Source: Cellulomonas chitinilytica (lineage in GTDB: Bacteria; Actinomycetota; Actinomycetes; Actinomycetales; Cellulomonadaceae). From it: a DNA stretch of 64,000 nucleotides. Shown piece after piece: positions 7,133-15,539 of this stretch. Made by a program: the position numbers and the translations under genes. The notes under the pieces are model-generated. The model did not search any database. It saw only the letters and a program-made list of their open reading frames with translations, and was not told the DNA's origin. The stretch's first letter is position 1, and each line of letters begins with the position of its first letter. The DNA is taken from contig NZ_BONK01000010.1 of assembly GCF_016862675.1 (NCBI RefSeq), positions 62,001-126,000 on the forward strand. The letters run 5' to 3'.

Positions 7133-7744
7133 GTGCGGCTGCGACACCCTCGCCGGCGCGCGTCTGCGGCTCTGGTCGCGGGCCTCGCCCTCGTCGGGCT
7201 GCTCGCGGCCTGCTCGGGGGGCGACGACGGCGCCCGCACGCCGGACGACGTCACGGACCAGGGCTACCAGTCCGGGGACGGCAGCGCCACGACGTGGAAG
7301 GTTTCGGACCGCAAGGGGCCCGTCGAGCTCGCCGGGACCGACTTCGACGGCAACCCGGTCGACACCGCCGACTGGCAGGGCGACGTCGTCGTCCTCAACA
7401 CCTGGTACGCGAACTGCCCGCCGTGCCGGGCGGAGGCCCCCGACCTCGTCGCGCTCGCGCACCAGTACGACGGCCAGGGCGTGCACGTGCTCGGCATCAA
7501 CGGCACCGACGCCGCCGGCGCCGCCCAGGCGTTCCAGCGGCAGTTCGAGGTGCCGTACCCGAGCCTCGCCGACAGCGACGGCGCCGCCGTGGCCGACCTG
7601 CAGGGCACCGTCCCGATCAACGCCGTCCCCACCACCGTCGTGCTCGACCGCGACGGCCGGGTGGCCGCACGGATCCTCGGCCTGGCCGAGGGGTCCACGC
7701 TGTCGGCGATCGTCGACGACCTGCTGGCGGAGCAGCCGTCGTGA
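7133..7744 (+). CDS. TlpA/ResA-like thioredoxin lipoprotein for cytochrome c maturation
   Basis: A 203-residue exported thioredoxin-fold protein. The N-terminus has basic residues, a hydrophobic segment and a lipobox ending in Cys27 (LLAAC), so it is a membrane-anchored lipoprotein. The redox motif is NTWYANCPPCRAE with Cys95 and Cys98; note Asn in place of the usual Trp before the first Cys. The cis-Pro loop is INAVPTTVVLD. It should pass electrons from CcdA to apocytochrome c haem-binding cysteines or to other exported disulfides. It starts two bases after the phosphatase gene and its stop overlaps the ccdA start (GTGA), indicating translational coupling. Confidence 0.9.
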   Translation: MRLRHPRRRASAALVAGLALVGLLAACSGGDDGARTPDDVTDQGYQSGDGSATTWKVSDRKGPVELAGTDFDGNPVDTADWQGDVVVLNTWYANCPPCRAEAPDLVALAHQYDGQGVHVLGINGTDAAGAAQAFQRQFEVPYPSLADSDGAAVADLQGTVPINAVPTTVVLDRDGRVAARILGLAEGSTLSAIVDDLLAEQPS

Positions 7745-8601
7745 ACCTCGCGGCGACCGCGCTGCTCACCGGCGCCGGCGACGCGTTCGGCCGGACCGTC
7801 ACGTCCGGGTCGATGCTGCTCGCCGTCCCGGTCGCGCTGCTCGCCGGCCTCGTCTCGTTCGCGTCGCCGTGCGTCCTGCCGCTCGTGCCCGGGTACCTCG
7901 GGTACCTCGGCGGCATGGCGGGCTCGACGTCGGCCGCGCCTCGCTCGGCCTCGGGTGCGTCGGCCGCCGCCCGGACCGGTGGCGGCACCGCGACCGCCGT
8001 CCGCACCGCGCCCGCCCGCAGCCGCGTGCTCGCGGGCGTCGCGCTGTTCGTCGCCGGCTTCACAGCGGTGTTCGTCGTCTACGGCGTGCTCGCCGGGTCG
8101 CTCGGCAGCGCGCTGCACCGCTGGCAGGACCCCGTCACGCGGGTGCTCGGCGTCGTCGTCATCCTCATGGGTCTGGCGTTCCTCGGGCTCGTGCCGTTCC
8201 TGCAGAACGAGCGCCGCCTGCACCTCGCGCCGCGCGCCGGGCTGTGGGGCGCGCCGCTGCTGGGCGTGACGTTCGGGTTCGGCTGGACGCCGTGCATCGG
8301 CCCGACGCTCGCGGCGATCCTCACGCTGTCGCTCGGCGACGGCTCCGCGCTGCGCGGCGGGCTGCTCGCCGTCGCGTTCTGCGTGGGCCTCGGCCTGCCG
8401 TTCCTGCTCGTCGCGCTCGGCGTCGAGAGCAGCACGCGGATGCTCGGGTTCCTGCGCCGGCACCGGCTCGCGATGATGCGGCTCGGCGGTGCGATGCTCG
8501 TCGTGCTCGGCCTCGCGCTCGTGACCGGCGTCTGGGCCGAGTGGGCGTCGTGGCTGCAGGGCCGGCTGACCGGCACCGACGGATTCGTGCCGGTGGTGTG
8601 A
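7741..8601 (+). CDS. ccdA: Cytochrome c biogenesis protein CcdA
   Basis: A 286-residue polytopic membrane thiol-disulfide transporter that carries electrons from cytoplasmic thioredoxin across the membrane to the exported TlpA protein. The two reactive cysteines are visible: Cys44 in FASPCVLPLVPGYLGYLGG and Cys185 in GFGWTPCIGPTLA, each at the head of a hydrophobic segment, as in the DsbD/CcdA family. About six membrane helices can be counted. A Ser/Ala/Thr/Arg-rich loop of around 35 residues (about 60-100) after the first helix is longer than usual. GTG start overlaps the preceding stop; resB follows one base after the stop. Confidence 0.93.
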   Translation: MNLAATALLTGAGDAFGRTVTSGSMLLAVPVALLAGLVSFASPCVLPLVPGYLGYLGGMAGSTSAAPRSASGASAAARTGGGTATAVRTAPARSRVLAGVALFVAGFTAVFVVYGVLAGSLGSALHRWQDPVTRVLGVVVILMGLAFLGLVPFLQNERRLHLAPRAGLWGAPLLGVTFGFGWTPCIGPTLAAILTLSLGDGSALRGGLLAVAFCVGLGLPFLLVALGVESSTRMLGFLRRHRLAMMRLGGAMLVVLGLALVTGVWAEWASWLQGRLTGTDGFVPVV

Positions 8602-8602
8602 C

Positions 8603-10327
8603 GTGAGCGCCTACCGCCCCGACGGGCTCGACGACGTCTTCACCGGCACCCTCACCGAGGACCAGCCGTCGCCCGCTCCCGCGCAGCTGCCGTCGATCGG
8701 GTTCACGGGCTGGCTGCGGTGGGCGTGGCGGCAGCTCACGAGCATGCGCGTGGCGCTCCTGCTGCTCATGCTGCTGGCCGTCGCCGCCGTCCCCGGCACC
8801 GTGTGGCCGCAGCGCGTGCAGAGCCCGGAGAAGGTCGCCGCCTACCTCGTCGACCACCCGACGCTCGGCCCCTGGCTCGAGCGGCTCGGGTTCTTCGGCG
8901 TGTACTCGTCGATCTGGTTCTCCGCGATCTACCTGCTGCTGTTCGTCTCGCTCGTCGGGTGCATCCTGCCGCGCACGGCCGTGCACCTGCGCGGCGTGCG
9001 GGGGCGCCCGCCGCGCACACCCCGCCGGTTCGGCCGGTTCCCCGCGCAGGGGCAGGGCACCGCGGACGACGAGCCGCGCGTGGTCGTCGAGCGCGCGGTG
9101 ACGGTGCTGCGCCGCGGGTCCCGGTGGCTGCCGTTCTGGCCGACGTACCGCGTGGACACCCGCGACGAGGGCGGCGGCACCTGGTCGGTCTCGGCCGAGC
9201 GCGGCTACCTGCGCGAGACGGGCAACCTGCTGTTCCACCTCGCGCTCGTCGGCCTGCTCGTGTCCGTCGCGACCGGGCAGCTGCTGCACTACCGGGGACA
9301 GGCGATCGTGGTCCAGGGGCGCGGGTTCGCGAACGCCCAGGTGGACTACGACACGTTCGAGCAGGGCACCGCGTTCCGTCCGTCGTCGCTCGTGCCGTTC
9401 ACGCTGCGGCTCGACGACTTCGAGGCCGCGTTCGACCCGGACACGCTGCAGTCCCGCGACTTCACCGCCCACGTCACGCTCACGGAGCCCGGCTCGGACC
9501 CCGAGCCCCGCACGATCAAGGTCAACCACCCGCTCGACGCGGGCGGCGCGAAGGTCTACCTCCAGGGCAACGGGTACGCGCCCGACCTCACCGTCCGCGA
9601 CAAGGCCGGCGAGGTGGCCTACGCGGGTCCCGTGCCGTTCCTGCCGCAGGACGAGGTGTACACGTCACGCGGCGTGGTCAAGGTGCCCGACGTGTCCGGC
9701 GACCAGCCGCAGGTCGGGATCATCGGCTACCTGCTGCCCACCGCCCAGGAGGTCGGCGACGGCCTGTGGCGGTCCGTGAACCCGCAGCCCGACGACCCGC
9801 TGCTCGTGCTGTCCGTGTGGTCCGGCAACCTCGGCCTCGACACCGGCGTGCCGCAGAACGTGTACCAGCTCGACGAGTCGCGGCTCACGCAGTCGGTCGA
9901 CGCCGACGACAAGCCGGTCACGCTCTACGTGCGGCCCGGCGAGACCGTGCAGCTGCCCGACGACCTCGGCAGCCTCACGTTCGAGGGGCTGCCCCGGTAC
10001 GTCGCGCTGGACCTGCGGCACGACCCGGCGCTGCCGTTCGTGCTCGTGTTCGCGCTCACCGCGTTCGCGGGCCTGGCCGCGTCCCTGTTCGCACCCCGCC
10101 GGCGCCTGTGGCTGCGGGCTGCGCCCGGCGTCGACGGTCCTACAGTGGTGACCGCCGCCGGGCTCGCCCGGGGCGACGACGTCGGCCTGCAGCCCGAGCT
10201 CGACCGGGTGCTGCGTGCGACGCTCGGCACGACCACCGCGGACGACATCCCCGACCGCACCCCCGCCACCCCGCCCGCCGCCACGTCCGACAGCACTCCC
10301 GACAGCACCCGAGAGAGCACGCCATGA
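8603..10327 (+). CDS. resB: Cytochrome c biogenesis protein ResB
   Basis: A 574-residue system II cytochrome c synthase subunit. ResB and CcsB (ResC) together export haem and attach it to CxxCH motifs of apocytochromes outside the membrane. Features: a cytoplasmic N-terminus, first helix about residues 45-70 (MRVALLLLMLLAVAAVPGTVWPQ), a second around 100-125 (SIWFSAIYLLLFVSLVGCILP), a third about 205-225, a large extracytoplasmic domain, and a last helix about 473-495 (PALPFVLVFALTAFAGLAASLF). The C-terminus is a Thr/Pro/Asp-rich tail of roughly 40 residues. The stop overlaps the ccsB start (ATGA). Confidence 0.93.
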   Translation: MSAYRPDGLDDVFTGTLTEDQPSPAPAQLPSIGFTGWLRWAWRQLTSMRVALLLLMLLAVAAVPGTVWPQRVQSPEKVAAYLVDHPTLGPWLERLGFFGVYSSIWFSAIYLLLFVSLVGCILPRTAVHLRGVRGRPPRTPRRFGRFPAQGQGTADDEPRVVVERAVTVLRRGSRWLPFWPTYRVDTRDEGGGTWSVSAERGYLRETGNLLFHLALVGLLVSVATGQLLHYRGQAIVVQGRGFANAQVDYDTFEQGTAFRPSSLVPFTLRLDDFEAAFDPDTLQSRDFTAHVTLTEPGSDPEPRTIKVNHPLDAGGAKVYLQGNGYAPDLTVRDKAGEVAYAGPVPFLPQDEVYTSRGVVKVPDVSGDQPQVGIIGYLLPTAQEVGDGLWRSVNPQPDDPLLVLSVWSGNLGLDTGVPQNVYQLDESRLTQSVDADDKPVTLYVRPGETVQLPDDLGSLTFEGLPRYVALDLRHDPALPFVLVFALTAFAGLAASLFAPRRRLWLRAAPGVDGPTVVTAAGLARGDDVGLQPELDRVLRATLGTTTADDIPDRTPATPPAATSDSTPDSTRESTP

Positions 10328-11334
10328 ACACCGGTGACCTCAGCACCCTGCTCGTGTGGGGCGCCATGACCGCGCTCACGATCGCGCTCGTCGCGTACGC
10401 CGTCGACCTCGCGGCCATCGCCGAGCGCGCCCAGCGCCGGGTGCCCGCGAAGGCGTCGGCCGGGGCCGGAGGCGGGACGACGACGGCGGTCGCGACACCG
10501 CCCGGCGGGACGTCGGCGGTCGGCGACGGGCGGTCGCTGCGGGCCGAGGGCATCGCGCGGACCACCACGTACGTCGGCATCGTGCTGCTGCTCGGCGCCG
10601 TCGTCACCCGCGGCCTCGCCGCCGGACGCTGGCCCACCGCGAACATGTACGAGTTCACCGTCGTCGGCGTGCTCGTCGCGACGACGGTCCTCGCGATCGT
10701 GCAGCGCCGCCGCGTCATCGCGTTCGTCGGCGTGCTCGTGCTCGGCATCGCGGTCCTCGCGCTCGCGCTCGGGCTGCTCGTGTTCTTCGTGCAGGCCGAC
10801 GCCGTGCAGCCCGCCCTGCAGAGCTACTGGCTCGTCCTGCACGTCGGCGTCGCGATCACCGCGACGGGCGTGTTCACCGTGGCGTTCGCCGCGTCGGTGC
10901 TGCAGGTCCTGCAGGACGTGCGCGAGGTCGGCCCCCGCCCCGCCGACGAGGCCGCCCGCCGTACCGACGGCCTGCGCCGCTGGGTCACCGGCCCGCGGTT
11001 CGGCTGGCTGCAGCAGGTGCCGTCCGCGCGCGAGCTCGAGGCGCAGGCGTTCCGGCTCAACGCCATCGGCTTCGTGCTGTGGACGTTCACCCTCATCGGC
11101 GGCGCCATCTGGGCCGAGCACGCGTGGGGCCGGTACTGGGGCTGGGACCCCAAGGAGGTCGGCACGTTCGTCGCGTGGGTCGTGTACGCGGCCTACCTGC
11201 ACGCGCGCACGACCCGCGGCTGGAGCGGGCGCAAGGCCGCCTACTTCGTGTTCGTCGGGTACGCCGTGGTGCTCGCGAACTTCTCGGTCGTCAACCTGTT
11301 CGTCACCGGGAAGCACTCCTACTCGGGCCTGTGA
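10324..11334 (+). CDS. ccsB: Cytochrome c biogenesis protein CcsB (ResC)
   Basis: A 336-residue member of the haem-handling protein family. The Trp-rich haem-binding loop is seen near the C-terminus as WAEHAWGRYWGWDPKEVGTFVAW, and conserved histidines that may ligate haem are in the LVLHVGVAI and GKHSYSGL segments. Seven to eight hydrophobic helices can be counted. An unusual Gly/Thr-rich cytoplasmic loop (about residues 45-75) follows the first helix. It partners ResB. No cytochrome c apoprotein gene is present in the window, so the substrate (probably the bc1 or oxidase cytochromes) lies elsewhere. Confidence 0.93.
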   Translation: MNTGDLSTLLVWGAMTALTIALVAYAVDLAAIAERAQRRVPAKASAGAGGGTTTAVATPPGGTSAVGDGRSLRAEGIARTTTYVGIVLLLGAVVTRGLAAGRWPTANMYEFTVVGVLVATTVLAIVQRRRVIAFVGVLVLGIAVLALALGLLVFFVQADAVQPALQSYWLVLHVGVAITATGVFTVAFAASVLQVLQDVREVGPRPADEAARRTDGLRRWVTGPRFGWLQQVPSARELEAQAFRLNAIGFVLWTFTLIGGAIWAEHAWGRYWGWDPKEVGTFVAWVVYAAYLHARTTRGWSGRKAAYFVFVGYAVVLANFSVVNLFVTGKHSYSGL

Positions 11335-11370
11335 CGCACCCCGCCCGCTGACCTCCGGTCACGTCGGCCC

Positions 11371-11426
11371 GGTCGGGCCTGTCCGGTCGCGCCTGCCCGG
11401 TCAGACCTGCCTGGTCAGGCCTGGGG
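11371..11426. repeat. 14-bp imperfect tandem repeat (4 copies)
   Basis: Four consecutive 14-base units beginning GGTC(G/A)(G/C/A)(G/A)CCTG (11371, 11385, 11399, 11413). The last unit overlaps the 3' end of the PLDc-domain gene. Copy identity falls along the array. Function unknown; simple slippage is the easiest explanation. Confidence 0.65.
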
Positions 11427-11762
11427 CGAGTCCCCGTCGGACGGCCCGGCCTCGCGCCGCCGCCGCTCCTGGTCGAGCCGGCGCAGGAAGTCCGGGTCGT
11501 CGTCGGGCGCCACCGGACCCTGCCGCCGGCGCACCACGGGCCGCCCGCCGGCACCGCGGGACGACGCGCCGCCGTCCGCCGCCGACCGGCGCAGCCGGCT
11601 GATCGCGAGCCACGCGACCGACCCGAACAGCGGCACCAGGAGCACCAGCAGCGCCCACAGCACGCGGGGGGCACCCAGACGCTCGTCGTCGTCGCTGCGG
11701 GCGATGTCGATCAGGCTGTAGATCAGGAGCCCGACGATCAGCAGCACACCCACGTTCCGCAT
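11415..11762 (-). CDS. Small membrane protein with PLD nuclease N-terminal (PLDc_N) domain
   Basis: A 115-residue protein with two membrane helices (about residues 3-20 and 34-54) followed by a charged, Arg/Asp-rich cytoplasmic tail. The segment between and around the helices (LIYSLIDIARSDDDERLGAPRVLWALLVLLVPLFGSVAWL) matches the PLDc_N domain, found alone in many actinobacterial membrane proteins of unknown function; there is no phospholipase HKD motif here. The ATG at 11762 lies six bases after a TAGGCT box. It is convergent with ccsB and divergent from the DUF4229 gene, with the two start codons 58 bases apart. Confidence 0.8.
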   Translation of the reverse strand: MRNVGVLLIVGLLIYSLIDIARSDDDERLGAPRVLWALLVLLVPLFGSVAWLAISRLRRSAADGGASSRGAGGRPVVRRRQGPVAPDDDPDFLRRLDQERRRREAGPSDGDSPQA

Positions 11763-11768
11763 CCGTCC

Positions 11769-11774
11769 AGCCTA
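11769..11774 (-). promoter_or_regulatory. -10 box, leaderless start of the PLDc_N gene
   Basis: TAGGCT on the minus strand, six bases before the ATG at 11762. Confidence 0.55.
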
Positions 11775-11808
11775 GGCGTGCTCGGGCCGGACCGCGCCGG
11801 ACCGGACC

Positions 11809-11814
11809 TACCCT
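11809..11814 (+). promoter_or_regulatory. -10 box, leaderless start of the DUF4229 gene
   Basis: TACCCT, six bases (GGTGAC) before the GTG at 11821; identical spacer to the glutaredoxin gene. Confidence 0.55.
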
Positions 11815-11820
11815 GGTGAC

Positions 11821-12120
11821 GTGCCCCTCCTGATCTACTCGGTCCTGCGCCTCGCCCTGTTCGCCGCCTGCGTGGGCCTGCTGTGGTGGGCGGGCATGCG
11901 CTCGTGGCTCGTCGTGGTCGTCGCGGCACTGGTCGCCTGGGCCCTGTCGTACGTGCTGCTGCGCGGTCCGCGCGACGCGGCGGCGCGGCAGCTCGCGGAC
12001 CGGGCGGAGCGGCGCCGCGTCCTGGGGGACCGGGAGCGGTTCGGGGTCCGCGCGCAGGAGGACGCCGACCTCGAGGACGCCGCGGACGAGGCGGCCCGGC
12101 AGGACCCCGGCACCGCCTGA
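11821..12120 (+). CDS. DUF4229 family small membrane protein
   Basis: A 99-residue protein with two hydrophobic helices (about residues 4-22 and 27-46), then an amphipathic Arg/Glu/Asp/Ala-rich tail likely to be helical. The pattern LLRGPRDAAARQLADR matches DUF4229, an actinobacterial family of unknown function frequently found beside menA and ccsB, as here. It is convergent with menA, with 25 bases between the stop codons. No function can be assigned; the location suggests a connection to the respiratory quinone or cytochrome c genes. Confidence 0.8.
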   Translation: MPLLIYSVLRLALFAACVGLLWWAGMRSWLVVVVAALVAWALSYVLLRGPRDAAARQLADRAERRRVLGDRERFGVRAQEDADLEDAADEAARQDPGTA

Positions 12121-12145
12121 GCCCTCGCCCGCGGGGCGGTCCTCG

Positions 12146-13015
12146 TCAGAGGGCGAGGCCCAGCCCGAGCAGGACGCCGAACCCGAGCTCGAGCATCCCC
12201 GTGCCGGCCAGCACCGGCACCAGCGCGGGCCCGCGCGCGCCGAGCTGCACGACGACGACGAGCACGAGCGCCGGCGCGAGCAGCACCGTCACGAGCAGGC
12301 ACCACGGCGCGGCGACCGCGCACACCATCCCGAGCAGGATCGGCACGAGCACGAACGCGCCGTACAGCCGCCGTGCGCGGTGCTCCCCGAGCCGCACGGC
12401 GAGCGTCCGCTTGCCGACGAGAGCGTCGGTCGGCACGTCGCGCAGGTTGTTGACCATGAGCAGCGCGCACGCGAGCAGGCCCACGGCCACGGCCCCGACC
12501 CACGCCGGCCAGGACAGGCGGCCCGCCTGCGTGTACGTCGTGCCGAGCACCGCCACGAGGCCGAAGAACACGAACACACCGACCTCGCCGAGGCCGCGGT
12601 ACCCGTAGGGGCTGCGTCCGCCCGTGTACGTCCACGCGGCGCCGATCGCCGCGGCACCCACGAGGAGCAGCCACCACTGCGCGGACAGCACGACGAGCCA
12701 CAGCCCGAGCAGCGCCGCCAGCCCGAACATCGCGAACGCGGCGCCCTTGACCGCTCCCGGCCGGGCCGTGCCGGAGGCCGTCAGCCGCATCGGCCCGACC
12801 CGGTCGGCGTCCGTGCCGCGGATGCCGTCGGAGTAGTCGTTGGCGTAGTTGACGCCGATCTGCAGCGCGAACGCGACACCCAGGGCGAGGGCGGCGCGCC
12901 CGAGCATCGCGGAGTCGAGCTGGGCCGCGGCGCCCGTGCCGACGAGCACCGGTGCTGCTGCCGCGGGCAGGGTGCGGGGTCGCGCACCGGCCACCCACTC
13001 GCTGGCTGTCGTCAC
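12146..13015 (-). CDS. menA: 1,4-dihydroxy-2-naphthoate polyprenyltransferase
   Basis: A 289-residue integral membrane prenyltransferase of the UbiA superfamily. It joins a polyprenyl diphosphate to 1,4-dihydroxy-2-naphthoate with loss of CO2 to give demethylmenaquinone. The two Asp-rich Mg-diphosphate sites are visible: NYANDYSDGIRGTDADR near residue 55 and NNLRDVPTDALVGKRTLAV near 190. About eight to nine membrane helices fill the rest. The GTG start at 13015 overlaps the menE stop, so the two are translationally coupled. The product is methylated by MenG (25472) and its prenyl donor probably comes from the synthase at 44489. Confidence 0.93.
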   Translation of the reverse strand: MTTASEWVAGARPRTLPAAAAPVLVGTGAAAQLDSAMLGRAALALGVAFALQIGVNYANDYSDGIRGTDADRVGPMRLTASGTARPGAVKGAAFAMFGLAALLGLWLVVLSAQWWLLLVGAAAIGAAWTYTGGRSPYGYRGLGEVGVFVFFGLVAVLGTTYTQAGRLSWPAWVGAVAVGLLACALLMVNNLRDVPTDALVGKRTLAVRLGEHRARRLYGAFVLVPILLGMVCAVAAPWCLLVTVLLAPALVLVVVVQLGARGPALVPVLAGTGMLELGFGVLLGLGLAL

Positions 13016-14229
13016 GCCTGGCTCCTCTCGGGGGTGGGCGCCCCGGGCGCCCGGTGGGTCGTCGTGGTGTCGCTGGTCGCGCTGGTCGCGTCGGCCGCGA
13101 GCCGCCCGACGGCGCGGCGGTCGGTCTTGCCGGGGCCCCGCAGGGGCAGGGACGGGACGACGACGACCGCTCGCGGGGCGCTCGCCGGGCCGACCCGGTC
13201 GGTCACGAGCCCGCGCACGTCGTCGAGCGCGGGCGCCGCGGCACCGGGACGCAGCACGAGGACGGCGACCACCCGCTGCCCCCACTCGGCGTCCGGCACG
13301 CCCACGACGCACGCCTCGGCGACGCCGGGCAGCTCCGCGAGCACCGCCTCGACGGGCGCGGGTGCGACGTTCGCGCCGCCGGACACGATCACGTCGTCGG
13401 CGCGGCCGAGCACGGTGAGCACGCCGTCGTCGAGGCGGCCGAGGTCCTGCGTGCGCAGCACGCGAGGGTCGCCGGTGAAGGTGACGGCGTCCAGGTCGGG
13501 CCGGCCGAGGTAGCCGTCGGCGAGCACGGCGCCGCCGAGGAGCACCCGGCCGTCGTCGTCGAGCGCGACCTGCACGCCGTCGAGCGCGCGACTGTCGTAC
13601 ACGCACCCGCCGGACGTCTCGGTCATGCCGTACGTGGTGACGAGCCGCACGTCCTGCTCCCGGGCGCGTGCGAGCAGCGCGGGTGCGGTGGCGGCGCCGC
13701 CCACCAGCACCGCGTCGTACCGTCGCAGCGCGTCGCGGCCCGCGGGGTCGTCGAGGAGGCGGACGAGCTGCGTCGGCACGAGCGAGGTGTACCGGGGCAG
13801 GTCGTCCGGCAGGGTGCCCGTCGCGGCGACGAACGCGGGCGGGCGGAACGGGCCCGCGGCCAGCACCGCGGGCGTGGTCCCGGCGAGCACCGACCGCACC
13901 AGCACCTGCAGGCCGGCGACGTGGTGCGCGGGCAGGGCGAGGACCCACCGGCCCGGCCCGGACAGCCGGCGCTCGGTGGCCCCGGCCGAGGCCCGCAGCG
14001 CGTCCGCCGACAGCAGGACGTCGCGGGGCTCACCCGTCGACCCGGACGTCGGGACCACGACCGCCACCGACCTCGGCACGAGCGGACCGGGAGCACCGGC
14101 GCCCGAGGTGCCGGCGGGGCCGCGGTCCTCGACGGGCCGTAGGGCGGGCCCGGTGCCGTCGAGCGCCCCGCGCAGCGCCGCCAGCAGGGCGTCCGGCCGG
14201 GCCGGGACGTCGCGCAGGGGGCGTTTCAC
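13012..14229 (-). CDS. menE: o-Succinylbenzoate-CoA ligase
   Basis: A 405-residue acyl-adenylate-forming enzyme that converts o-succinylbenzoate to its CoA thioester using ATP. AMP-binding motifs are the P-loop VVPTSGSTGEPRDVLLS, the TYGMTETSGG adenine loop, LGRADDVIVSGGANV with the hinge, and the C-terminal catalytic Lys in GPGKTDRRA. It is shorter than typical MenE (around 450 or more), the N-terminus being compact, as is usual in actinobacteria. The GTG at 14229 is six bases after a TACGCT box. It ends in a Ser/Thr/Asp-rich tail. Coupled to menA. Confidence 0.92.
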   Translation of the reverse strand: MKRPLRDVPARPDALLAALRGALDGTGPALRPVEDRGPAGTSGAGAPGPLVPRSVAVVVPTSGSTGEPRDVLLSADALRASAGATERRLSGPGRWVLALPAHHVAGLQVLVRSVLAGTTPAVLAAGPFRPPAFVAATGTLPDDLPRYTSLVPTQLVRLLDDPAGRDALRRYDAVLVGGAATAPALLARAREQDVRLVTTYGMTETSGGCVYDSRALDGVQVALDDDGRVLLGGAVLADGYLGRPDLDAVTFTGDPRVLRTQDLGRLDDGVLTVLGRADDVIVSGGANVAPAPVEAVLAELPGVAEACVVGVPDAEWGQRVVAVLVLRPGAAAPALDDVRGLVTDRVGPASAPRAVVVVPSLPLRGPGKTDRRAVGRLAADATSATSDTTTTHRAPGAPTPERSQA

Positions 14230-14235
14230 CCGCCC

Positions 14236-14241
14236 AGCGTA
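14236..14241 (-). promoter_or_regulatory. -10 box, leaderless start of menE
   Basis: TACGCT on the minus strand, six bases before the GTG of menE at 14229; promoter of a menE-menA unit. Confidence 0.55.
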
Positions 14242-14358
14242 GGTGCAGCCCAGGCCTGCCTCGGCAAGCCGCACCCCCGCGACGGGGCGCCGGGCTGCCC
14301 GGAAGTCGGCCACGCGCCCCGTAGAGTGACGCGCGGTCCGACCTCGAAGGAGTCCGCT

Positions 14359-15450
14359 GTGCCCTCTGCCCCGACCGGCGCGTCCGCGCGTCTGCTCGTC
14401 GCCGCACTGACGTCCGCCGCCGTCCTGGCGCTCGCCGCGTGCGGTGGCGAGGCGAGCGCCCAGCCCACGGTGCCGGCGCCCGTCACCGAGGCTCCCGTGA
14501 TCGAGGCCGCGAAGGCCGCGCCGCCCACGCCGGTCGTGCCGCCGCGCTGGCCGCTCACGGGCGTCGCCGCCGCCGGCGAGGTCCCGGTGCGTCCCGCGCT
14601 CGCGGTGAAGATCGAGAACTCGGGCGAGGCCCGTCCGCAGACCGGGCTCGAGCAGGCCGACGTGGTGTGGGAGGAGGTCGTCGAGGGGGGCATCACCCGG
14701 TTCGTGGCGGTGTTCCACTCGCAGGTGCCCGCCGAGATCGGCCCGATCCGCTCGGTACGGCCCATGGACCCCGCGATCGCCTCGCCGCTGCACGGCCTGA
14801 TCGCCTTCTCGGGCGGGCAGCCCGGGTTCGTCCAGGCGCTGTCCGCGTCGGGCCTCCAGATCCTCAGCCAGGACAAGGGCGCCGCCGGGTTCTTCCGCAA
14901 GAAGGGCGTCGCGCCCGCGCCGCACAACGTCTACGGCACGCCGGAGACGATGTGGGGGCAGGCCGACGGTGCGCACAGCGCCGCCCCGCCCACCCAGTTC
15001 ACGGTCGCGCGGCAGGCGGGCCAGGCGACCGCGACGCTGTCCGGGACCCCGGCCACGTCCGTGGACATCACGATGTCCGGCTACTCCCACCCGCAGTGGG
15101 CGTGGGACGCCGCCTCGGGGACGTGGCTGCGGTCGGAGGGCGCGAAGCCCGCGACCGCCCGGTCCGGCGCCCGCCTGGCGGCGACGAACGTCGTGGCGCT
15201 GAGCGTCCGGCTCGTCAACTCGGGCACCACGGACCCTGCGGGCAACCCGGTGCCGGAGACCGTGCTCGACGGCTCGGGCGACGGGCTCGTCGCCACGGGC
15301 GGCAAGACGGTGGCCGTCCGGTGGTCGAAGGCCGTGCAGGACGCCCCCGTCGTGCTCACGACCGTCGGCGGCGCCCCGGTGTCGCTCGCGGCCGGGACCA
15401 CGTGGGTCGAGCTCGTCCCCGGCTCCAGCGGGAGCGTCACGCCGCGCTGA
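14359..15450 (+). CDS. DUF3048 lipoprotein, copy 1 (YerB-like)
   Basis: A 363-residue secreted lipoprotein: N-terminal signal segment with lipobox LALAAC (Cys about residue 29), then a linker and two DUF3048 domains as in Bacillus YerB. Recognisable blocks are WPLTGV, ALAVKIENSGEARPQTGLEQADVVWEE, GGITRFVAVFHSQVP, GPIRSVRPMDP and PHNVYGTPETMW. The role of the family is unknown; a cell-wall-associated function is suspected. GTG 14359 is chosen for its GAAGGAG ribosome site and because it opens the signal peptide. The next gene is a second copy of the same protein 89 bases later, clearly a tandem duplication. Confidence 0.88.
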   Translation: MPSAPTGASARLLVAALTSAAVLALAACGGEASAQPTVPAPVTEAPVIEAAKAAPPTPVVPPRWPLTGVAAAGEVPVRPALAVKIENSGEARPQTGLEQADVVWEEVVEGGITRFVAVFHSQVPAEIGPIRSVRPMDPAIASPLHGLIAFSGGQPGFVQALSASGLQILSQDKGAAGFFRKKGVAPAPHNVYGTPETMWGQADGAHSAAPPTQFTVARQAGQATATLSGTPATSVDITMSGYSHPQWAWDAASGTWLRSEGAKPATARSGARLAATNVVALSVRLVNSGTTDPAGNPVPETVLDGSGDGLVATGGKTVAVRWSKAVQDAPVVLTTVGGAPVSLAAGTTWVELVPGSSGSVTPR

Positions 15451-15539
15451 CGGCCGACCCGCCGTGGCCGGCCGTCCACCACCGGCGGGACCCGCGCATG
15501 GCACCCTGGTCGCGTCGGGACGACGAGCGGGGAGCTGAC